A DNA stretch of 64,000 nt, taken from positions 1-64,000 of the forward strand of contig LGRD01000036.1 in assembly GCA_001263235.1 (NCBI GenBank), read 5' to 3'. Both the position numbers and the translations under genes were made by a program. This document shows positions 44,979-51,101 of the stretch, piece by piece. Each line of letters begins with the position of its first letter. Position 1 is the stretch's first letter. The notes beneath the pieces are model-generated. The model made no database searches, was not told where the DNA came from, and saw nothing but the letters and a program-made list of their open reading frames with translations. This DNA is from Methylibium sp. NZG. Lineage in GTDB: Bacteria > Pseudomonadota > Gammaproteobacteria > Burkholderiales > Burkholderiaceae_C.

Positions 44979-45809
44979 CTACGGAGCGGCGGCGAGGTCC
45001 GCCAAGGCGACCGGCGCCGCCGCGGGCCGCTTGCTGCGCAGGTAGCGGATCAGCCGGCCTTTGTAGGCCTGGCCGTCGGGCAGCCGAACCACCTTCTGCT
45101 CGCTGTATGCGAACCCGAACCGCTCCATTTGCCGCGTGAAGGCGTTGCGGTTGCCGCGGTCGGGGTCGGCGATGAGCACCTCCATCGCCTCGGCGGAGTG
45201 CGCCTCGATGAAGCGCGCCAGCGCCTCGGGCTGCTGGCGTTCGTACAGCACGTCGCTGCCGATGATGAGGTCGAACTGGCCGAGTTCGCCGCCAGCGGCA
45301 TCCCAATCGCTCGTGACGAAACGCAGCGGCGCCAGCCCGTTGAGGCGCAGGTTGTCGCGCAAGAAGCGGCCCGCCAGCGGGTGCTTGTCGCTCGCGGTGA
45401 TGTTGCCGCCGCGACGCTGCATCACCAGGCTGGCCAGCGCCAGGCCGCAGCCAACTTCGAGCACGCGCCGGCCGCCGAGCGGGATGCCGAGCATCGCCTC
45501 GGCCAGCACCTTCGACGACGGCCAGACCATGCCGAACAGCGGCCAGTCGGTGTCGGTGATGCCGGCGCGCGCCGCGCTGCCGGTCGGGTCGCTGAATTGC
45601 TGGCGGTCGAGCAGTGAGCAGATTTGCAGCGGCACGCCTCCGACCGACAGGGTTTCGACCTTGACCTGGTAGCCCACGTCGGCACCGGGTTCGTCGCACG
45701 ACTCGGGGCCAGGCTCTGCACCGGGCTCTGCACCAGGCGCTGCACCAGGCGCTGCACCAGGCGCTGCACCAGGCGCTGCACCCGACGCGGCCGGTGTCCC
45801 CGCTGTCAT
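44979..45809 (-). CDS. Class I SAM-dependent methyltransferase with AAPG repeat N-terminus
   Basis: 276 residues. The first 45 residues are low complexity with AAPG/AEPG tetrapeptide repeats encoded by a 12-base repeat. The catalytic domain includes RRVLEVGCGLALASLVMQRR (SAM motif I), FVTSDWDA and FDLIIGSDVLYERQQPEALA, close to the METTL21/FAM86-like methyltransferases that modify protein lysines in eukaryotes and have bacterial relatives. Its ATG overlaps the TGA of the upstream dioxygenase gene (ATGA, 45806-45809), so the two enzymes are made together. The substrate is unknown. Confidence 0.85.
   Translation of the reverse strand: MTAGTPAASGAAPGAAPGAAPGAAPGAEPGAEPGPESCDEPGADVGYQVKVETLSVGGVPLQICSLLDRQQFSDPTGSAARAGITDTDWPLFGMVWPSSKVLAEAMLGIPLGGRRVLEVGCGLALASLVMQRRGGNITASDKHPLAGRFLRDNLRLNGLAPLRFVTSDWDAAGGELGQFDLIIGSDVLYERQQPEALARFIEAHSAEAMEVLIADPDRGNRNAFTRQMERFGFAYSEQKVVRLPDGQAYKGRLIRYLRSKRPAAAPVALADLAAAP
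45706..45780 (-). repeat. 12-base tandem repeats encoding the methyltransferase N-terminus
   Basis: About six consecutive units of the type GCGCTGCACCAG or GGCTCTGCACCG encode AAPG or AEPG. The innermost four are identical. Expansion or contraction by 12 bases keeps the reading frame. Confidence 0.85.
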
Positions 45810-46555
45810 CCGCCCGGCCCCTGGAACGCACCGGCGCGGAAGGTCAGCACCAGCGTGTCGCGGTGGCCGGAATCGCCGGCCGGCACCAGGGGCTGGATCG
45901 GTGTGCTCTCGTGCACCACGCGGGCATCGTCGAGCATCAGCAGCGTCCACGGCTCGGTCATCGTGAAGCGCAGGCCGTGCGGGCCGTCGGCCTCGAACAC
46001 GCGCGTCTCGCCGCCCTTGACGCCGACGCGACTCACCAGCAGCACCGCGACGAAGTCCACGCCGTCGCGGTGCGCGCCCTCGGGCGTGGGGCGGCCGATG
46101 CCGTCGGTGGTGTCGATGCGGAACTGGTGCGCCTCGACGAACCACGGCTGCGCGCCGCGCACTTCGGAGCAGACCGCGCTCAGGCCACGCAGCAGTTGCA
46201 ACCACGCGGGCGCGGAGGCGACCTTCGGCGCGACAGGCTCGAACCAACGCTCCAGCCCGCCGTGCAACGCGTTGTATTCGACCGGCTGCCAGTGTGCCCG
46301 GTGCGGCACGGGTTGAACGGCACCGGCACCTCCGTCAACGACGTAGCAAGAGTGCCGTCGGCGCCGGTAACGGCCGCCGTCGCGCAGGTAGGCGTCGGCG
46401 GGCAGGTCGTTCCAACTCGGGTTGAGCGCCATCAGTGCGGCCGGTGTCACGCCGACGCGTTCGCACAGGCCGGCAGCGCTGCACACGGCGTGGCCGGGCT
46501 CGCGCAAGGCGCGGGTCAAGCGGTCGGGGGTGGAGAGGGGCGGCGCGAGGGTCAT
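45806..46555 (-). CDS. 2-oxoglutarate/Fe(II) dioxygenase (PF10014 type)
   Basis: 249 residues. VEAHQFRIDTTDGIGRPTPE is followed by the iron-binding EGAHRDGVDFVAVLLV (His-x-Asp), LRFTMTEPWTLLMLDDARVV and the distal His in VVHESTPIQPL with a downstream Arg (GHRDTLVLTFR) for 2-oxoglutarate. This is the 2OG-Fe dioxygenase family of the L-isoleucine hydroxylase IDO, which hydroxylates free amino acids. The co-translated methyltransferase suggests two steps on one molecule, but the substrate is unknown. It is divergent from the Cys-rich peptide gene. Confidence 0.85.
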   Translation of the reverse strand: MTLAPPLSTPDRLTRALREPGHAVCSAAGLCERVGVTPAALMALNPSWNDLPADAYLRDGGRYRRRRHSCYVVDGGAGAVQPVPHRAHWQPVEYNALHGGLERWFEPVAPKVASAPAWLQLLRGLSAVCSEVRGAQPWFVEAHQFRIDTTDGIGRPTPEGAHRDGVDFVAVLLVSRVGVKGGETRVFEADGPHGLRFTMTEPWTLLMLDDARVVHESTPIQPLVPAGDSGHRDTLVLTFRAGAFQGPGG

Positions 46556-46676
46556 GGCAGTGAAGCGCGAGGGTGGGCGGCGAACTGCGGATTGTGCGGC
46601 TTGCCGATTTGTTGCATCTGCGCACCGGCCGTGCCGGCGTATGCTGCGTCCATCTCAGCTCCGCAGGAGACGCACC

Positions 46677-46832
46677 ATGACGGTCTGCCCCATCGCCATT
46701 GCGGTCGGCTGCAAGAAGTGCCCGGCGTTTTCGGTATGCCCACTGAAGACCACGTTGGGCGACATCAAGAAGGACGAGCCACCGGCTGCCGGCCCGAACG
46801 GCAAGAAGCCGCCGGGCGCGGCGCGAAAGTGA
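46677..46832 (+). CDS. Cys-rich 51-residue protein
   Basis: Starts at an ATG with AGGAGA nine bases upstream. The product begins MTVCPIAIAVGCKKCPAFSV followed by CPLK, placing four Cys at positions 4, 12, 15 and 21, a spacing suited to one zinc or an iron-sulfur-like site. The tail is Lys/Pro-rich. No signal peptide is visible. I recall similar 50-60 residue proteins in other Burkholderiales but no name or function. It lies divergent to the dioxygenase/methyltransferase pair across 121 bases. Confidence 0.65.
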   Translation: MTVCPIAIAVGCKKCPAFSVCPLKTTLGDIKKDEPPAAGPNGKKPPGAARK

Positions 46833-46905
46833 CCGGCCGCATACGGCTCGCCGCCCCAGGGCGCATTGGGGTGAGGGCGGCGCGCAGGGGTGACGCCGTC
46901 GCTGC

Positions 46906-47934
46906 TCAGCCCTGCAAGCCGAGGCGCTTTCGCGCCAGAGCCGCGCCCTGCGCCAGTGCCTGCAGCTTCTTCACCGCCACCTCCCGGCTCATCGGTGCGA
47001 GGCCGCAGTTGGTGCACGGGAACAGCCGCTCGCGCGGCACGAACTGAAGCGCACGGCCGATCGTGTCGGCCACGTCTTCGGGCGTCTCGATCACGTCGGA
47101 GGCGACGTCGATGACGCCGACCATCACGTCCTTGCCCGCCAGCAGCGCCATCAGGTCGGGCGGCACGTGCGAGTGGTAGCACTCCAGCGACACCTGCTGA
47201 ATGCTGCTGCGCGCGAGCGCCGGGAACACCTGTTCGTACTGGCGCCACTCGCCGCCGAGCGTCTGCTTCCAGTCGTTGTTGGCTTGGATGCCGTAGCCGT
47301 AGCAGATGTGGACCGCGGTCGTGCAGGTGAGGCCTCGTGCGGCGCGCTCGAGCGCGGCCACGCCCCAATCGGCGGCGTCCTGCATGTAGACGTTGAAGGC
47401 CGGTTCGTCGAACTGCACGATGTCCACGCCGTCGGCCTGCAGCGCCAGCGCTTCCTGGTTCAGCAGTTCGGCAAAGGCGAACGCCATCTTCACCTTGTCG
47501 CCGTAGAAGCGGTCGGCCACGGTGTCGACGATCGTCATCGGGCCGGGCAAGGTGAACTTCAGCTTCTTCTTCGTGTGGGCACGCGCGAGTTGCGCCTCGG
47601 CCGCATGCACACGGCCCTTCAAGCGCAGCGCGGACACCACTTGCGGCACCTGCGCGTCGTAGCGGTTGTTGCGAATGCCCATCGTCACCTTGTGCTCGAA
47701 GTCGATGCCCTCGACCTGCTCAAGAAAGCCGTGCACGAAGTGCTGGCGCGACTGCTCTCCGTCGCCGACGATGTCCAGGCCCGCGTCTTCCTGCGCCTTG
47801 ATCCACAACAGTGTGGCGTCGGCCTTGGCCACGGCGAGCTCGGCGCCGCTGGCTTTCCATTGCGGCCAGAGTTTTTGCGTTTCAGCGAGCCACGCGGGTT
47901 TGGGCAGGCTGCCGGCGATGCAGGTGTCGAACAT
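46906..47934 (-). CDS. Core-MetE (folate-independent type) methionine synthase
   Basis: 342 residues, only the C-terminal catalytic half of MetE. It begins FDTCIAGSLPKPAWLAETQK and contains FTLPGPMTIVDTVADRFYGD and IVQFDEPAFNVY. The zinc ligands are in VHICYGYG (His, Cys), VSLECYHSH (Glu) and FPCTNCGLAP (Cys). It transfers a methyl group to homocysteine. Full MetE is about 750 residues and uses methyl-tetrahydrofolate, whereas short forms (MesA-MesD) use other donors. By length and context this resembles MesD, which needs an oxygenase partner MesX (DUF1852), but no DUF1852 gene is in the window. Confidence 0.88.
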   Translation of the reverse strand: MFDTCIAGSLPKPAWLAETQKLWPQWKASGAELAVAKADATLLWIKAQEDAGLDIVGDGEQSRQHFVHGFLEQVEGIDFEHKVTMGIRNNRYDAQVPQVVSALRLKGRVHAAEAQLARAHTKKKLKFTLPGPMTIVDTVADRFYGDKVKMAFAFAELLNQEALALQADGVDIVQFDEPAFNVYMQDAADWGVAALERAARGLTCTTAVHICYGYGIQANNDWKQTLGGEWRQYEQVFPALARSSIQQVSLECYHSHVPPDLMALLAGKDVMVGVIDVASDVIETPEDVADTIGRALQFVPRERLFPCTNCGLAPMSREVAVKKLQALAQGAALARKRLGLQG

Positions 47935-47955
47935 GGAGGGACTCTTGTCGGTGGG

Positions 47956-48195
47956 TCAGGTGAGCGGTGCCGGCCTCGTGGGCGCGTGCATGCGAATGCT
48001 CGCACCCTGCACGTCGACCACCTGCCCGGGGCGAATCTTGCAAGCCTTGCGCAACTCCACGGCGCCGTCCACCCGCACGCCACCGTCTGCGATCAACATC
48101 TTCGCCACGCCGCCGCTCGGGGCCACGCCGGTGGCCTTGAGCAGGTCGTGCAGCGCGATGAAGTCGGTGCGCAGTTCGAAGTCGATCGGGTTCAC
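47956..48195 (-). CDS. S4-domain RNA-binding protein (YbcJ/RqcP-like)
   Basis: 79 residues from a GTG. The single S4 fold reads FIALHDLLKATGVAPSGGVA, then KMLIADGGVRVDGAVELRKA and KIRPGQVVDVQGASIRM, spanning almost the whole protein, as in the YbcJ family. It should bind structured RNA. It is 21 bases upstream of the core-MetE gene and 55 bases after the monooxygenase gene on the same strand, so the three may be co-transcribed. Starts further upstream are unlikely because that sequence overlaps the monooxygenase gene antisense-like. Confidence 0.85.
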   Translation of the reverse strand: MNPIDFELRTDFIALHDLLKATGVAPSGGVAKMLIADGGVRVDGAVELRKACKIRPGQVVDVQGASIRMHAPTRPAPLT

Positions 48196-48250
48196 AGCGA
48201 TTGGGCAGCCAGGGCGGAAGGACCGATTCTGATCGGCTTCGCCCCGCGTG

Positions 48251-49300
48251 TCATGCAGCGGCGAGGGTCGTGGTCGACGCAACAGGCGCCGGCCGCGCCG
48301 TGTCGAGGCTGAACTCCTGCGCCAGCAACGCGTACGAGCGGCGTCGTGCAACCGGGCTGTGCGCCCAGGTGTTGACCACCAGCTCTTGCAGGCCGAAGTC
48401 GGCCGCCAGCGCACGCAGCTTGGCGCCGACCTGTGCGGCGCTGCCGACGAAGGCGCGGTCGCGCATCGCCTGCAAGGTGGGCAAGTCGGCAGGGCCGAAG
48501 CCCTGCGCTGCCACCTCGTCAGGCGAGCGCAGTGGGCCGAACACGCCGCGGTTGCGGTCGACGCGCCAGCGGTCGCGGCTCAGCGCGTGGTGGCGGGCTT
48601 CTTCGTCGGTGTCGGCCACCAGCGCCCACACGCACAGCGTGGCCTGCGGCTTGGGGAAGCGCGCGCTCGGCTGGTAGAGGCGCCGGTACAAATCCATCGC
48701 TTGATCGGCGCCCTGGCCGTCGGTAAAGAAGTACGCGAAGGCATACGGCAGGCCGAAGTGTGCGGCGAGCTGCGCGCCGTAGTCGGAGCTGCCCAGGATC
48801 CACAGCTCCGGCGACGTCGGGCCGTGCGGGTGGGCGTGGATGCCGTGGTGAGCTTCACCCTCGCGCGCACCCACCCAGGCTTGCAGATCGCGCACCTGCG
48901 CGGGGAAGTCTTCGGCCGAACCATACGCATTGGGGTTCAGCGCCTGCGCGGTCCGCATGTCGCCACCGGGGGCGCGGCCCAGCCCGAGGTCGATGCGCCC
49001 GGGCGCCAGCGCCTCCAGCACGCGGAACTGCTCGGCCACCTTCAGCGCGCTGTAGTGCGGCAGCATCACGCCGGCGCTGCCGATGCGGATGCGCGTCGTC
49101 GTCGCCGCAATCGCCGCCATCAGAATCTCGGGCGCGCTGCCGACGATGGCCGGGATGTTGTGGTGCTCGCTGACCCAGAAGCGGTGGTAGCCGAGCGCCT
49201 CGCAGTGCGCCGCGAGCGCGAGCGTGTCGCGGATCGACTCGGCCTCGCTGCGGCCGGCCACGGCGGCGGACTGGTCGAGCACGGAGAGCTTCATGCGCAT
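48251..49300 (-). CDS. Luciferase-like (LLM) flavin-dependent oxidoreductase
   Basis: 349 residues. MKLSVLDQSAAVAGRSEAES opens a TIM barrel of the bacterial luciferase family. Family marks are GYHRFWVSEHHNIPAIVGSA, IRIGSAGVMLPHYSALKVAE and GRIDLGLGRAPGGD. The subgroup is YhbW/MsnO8-like, with no sequence-evident substrate. It uses reduced flavin supplied by a separate reductase, none of which is adjacent. It is divergent from the cold-shock gene across 200 bases and upstream of the S4/core-MetE pair. An ATG at 49294 is an equally possible start. Confidence 0.9.
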   Translation of the reverse strand: MRMKLSVLDQSAAVAGRSEAESIRDTLALAAHCEALGYHRFWVSEHHNIPAIVGSAPEILMAAIAATTTRIRIGSAGVMLPHYSALKVAEQFRVLEALAPGRIDLGLGRAPGGDMRTAQALNPNAYGSAEDFPAQVRDLQAWVGAREGEAHHGIHAHPHGPTSPELWILGSSDYGAQLAAHFGLPYAFAYFFTDGQGADQAMDLYRRLYQPSARFPKPQATLCVWALVADTDEEARHHALSRDRWRVDRNRGVFGPLRSPDEVAAQGFGPADLPTLQAMRDRAFVGSAAQVGAKLRALAADFGLQELVVNTWAHSPVARRRSYALLAQEFSLDTARPAPVASTTTLAAA

Positions 49301-49500
49301 CGCGCCTTCCTTGGTTGCAACGTCGTGTACATTACCGGCACAGTTATACGCAAGACAGTGGTTGACAGTGATCTCGTGCCCTACCTGTTGCGGTTCTCGC
49401 GGCAGGCATCGTTAGAAATCCCCCCTGATCGTTTCTTGAGTGTTGCTGCATGCGCCGCATGTGCTGCGCATCATTTGTTCGATAGATAGGATATACGTCC
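49301..49500 (+). promoter_or_regulatory. Upstream region and 5' leader of the cold-shock gene
   Basis: TTGACA at 49362-49367 is a perfect -35 hexamer, but the matching -10 region is weak, as often seen in cold-shock genes. The region downstream to 49500 (about 110 bases) is A/T-richer, consistent with a structured leader. A TTATAC box (49344-49349) may serve a second start. AGGA lies near 49488. Confidence 0.35.
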
Positions 49501-49710
49501 ATGACGACCCAAACCGGTACCGTGAAGTGGTTCAACGAGAGCAAGGGCTTCGGCTTCATCGCTCAAGACGCGGGCGGCGCCGACCTGTTCGCCCACTTCC
49601 GTGACATCACGGGCACGGGCTTCAAGACCCTGGTCGAAAACCAGCGCGTCGAGTTTGAAGTCAAGCAAGGCCAGAAGGGCCTGCAAGCTGCCAACATCAA
49701 GGTGCTGTAA
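49501..49710 (+). CDS. Cold-shock-domain protein (CspA family)
   Basis: 69 residues, the whole protein being one cold-shock domain. [20 protein letters not shown] carries RNP1 (KGFGFI), RNP2 is DLFAHFRDI (His present, usual 'vFvHfs'), and the protein ends [14 protein letters not shown]. It is an RNA chaperone of the nucleic-acid-melting type. It stands alone with a strong terminator. No cold-box sequence was recognised. Confidence 0.95.
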   Translation: MTTQTGTVKWFNESKGFGFIAQDAGGADLFAHFRDITGTGFKTLVENQRVEFEVKQGQKGLQAANIKVL

Positions 49711-49736
49711 AGCCCTCGGGGCTTCGGCCCTGACTG

Positions 49737-49766
49737 AAAGCCGCGACCCAGGTCGCGGCTTTTTTT
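49737..49766 (+). terminator. Rho-independent terminator of the cold-shock gene
   Basis: AAAGCCGCGACC (49737-49748) pairs with GGTCGCGGCTTT (49751-49762) around a two-base gap that would open into a small loop, followed by a T run to 49766. A second, weaker hairpin (GCCCTCGGGGC-TTC) precedes it at about 49712-49730. Confidence 0.92.
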
Positions 49767-49861
49767 CGCCTCGTGTTTTCACTGCTCAGCAGTCGCACCG
49801 GCGACGCCACAGGCCTCCCTCGCGGCCTAAGATGCCGACACTCGAACATTGGAGACCGACC

Positions 49862-50911
49862 ATGGCTTCTTCACCCACACCGCTCGCCTCGCTCACCAAC
49901 CGGCAGGTGCGCCTGGCAGCACGCCCGGTCGGGCTGCCCACACGTGCCGACTGGAACTTCACCACCGAGCCGGTCGCCGAGCCCGAGGCTGGTGGCATCG
50001 TCGTGAAGACGCTCGCGCTGTCGCTCGACCCGGCCATGCGCGGCTGGATGAACGAGGGCAAGAGCTACATCGCGCCGGTCGAGATTGGCGCGGTGATGCG
50101 TGCCGGCGGCATCGGCGTGGTGATGGCGTCCAAGGCGCCTGCGTTCGCGGTGGGCGATCTCGTCAGCGCCGGCCTGGGTGTGCAGCAGTACTGCAGCATC
50201 CCGGCGGCCGAACTCAAGCGCAGCGGCGTGTTCCGCATCGACACCCGGCTGGGCACCCCCGAGCAGTGGCTCAACGTGCTGGGCATGCCCGGCATGACCG
50301 GCTACTTCGGCCTGATGGACGTGGGCCAGCCGCAACCGGGCGAGACGGTGGTCGTCTCCGGCGCGGCCGGCGCGGTGGGGCAGACGGTGGGGCAACTCGC
50401 CAAGATCAAGGGCTGCCGCGTGGTCGGCATTGCCGGCGGTGCGGCCAAGTGCGCATGGGTGGTCAAGGAGCTCGGCTTCGATGCCTGCATCGACTACAAG
50501 GCCGGCAACGTGCGCGACGAGCTGAAGGCTGCCTGCCCGAAGGGCGTGGACGTGTACTTCGACAACGTCGGCGGCGAGATCCTCGACACCGTGCTCGGGC
50601 GGCTGGCCCGCAAGGCGCGCATCGTCATCTGCGGCGCGATCAGCCAGTACAACAACACCACGCCGGTGCAGGGGCCGAAGAACTACCTGTCGCTGCTGGT
50701 GAACCGCGCGCGCATGGAAGGCATCGTCGTGTTCGACTACACCGACCGCTTCCCACGGGCGGTGGCCGAGATGGCCGGCTACCTGAAAGACGGCCGCATG
50801 AAGAGCAAGGAAGACGTGGTCGAGGGCCTGGACACCTTCCCCGAGACGCTGCTCAAGCTGTTCAACGGCGAGAACTTCGGCAAGCTGGTGCTGCGCGTCG
50901 CATCGGCCTGA
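49862..50911 (+). CDS. NADP-dependent oxidoreductase (CurA-like, zinc-free MDR)
   Basis: 349 residues of the medium-chain dehydrogenase superfamily without zinc ligands. Typical marks are LSLDPAMRGWMN, VSGAAGAVGQTVGQLAKIKG, VDVYFDNVGGEILDTVLGRL and KEDVVEGLDTFPETLLKLFNGENFGKLVLRV (quoted in parts), as in CurA and leukotriene B4 12-hydroxydehydrogenase-like reductases that reduce activated alkenes with NADPH. The ATG at 49862 is chosen because the family starts at about this point. It is monocistronic. Confidence 0.93.
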   Translation: MASSPTPLASLTNRQVRLAARPVGLPTRADWNFTTEPVAEPEAGGIVVKTLALSLDPAMRGWMNEGKSYIAPVEIGAVMRAGGIGVVMASKAPAFAVGDLVSAGLGVQQYCSIPAAELKRSGVFRIDTRLGTPEQWLNVLGMPGMTGYFGLMDVGQPQPGETVVVSGAAGAVGQTVGQLAKIKGCRVVGIAGGAAKCAWVVKELGFDACIDYKAGNVRDELKAACPKGVDVYFDNVGGEILDTVLGRLARKARIVICGAISQYNNTTPVQGPKNYLSLLVNRARMEGIVVFDYTDRFPRAVAEMAGYLKDGRMKSKEDVVEGLDTFPETLLKLFNGENFGKLVLRVASA

Positions 50912-51101
50912 GTGGCCGAGGTGCCTGCGGGCATGGCCTCAGCGGCACGGCGTGGCGCAGCAGTTCGGTAAAACCGCCGCAAAGTCTGTCCTTCGGTGGC
51001 TGCGCTGCGGCACACGCCAGCGCTAGACTTCTCAGCACCGCCCGAGAGCGCCCCCGGGCGGACGCGCCGCGTCGCCAGGGGCTCGTCACCTGCCCCAACG
51101 C

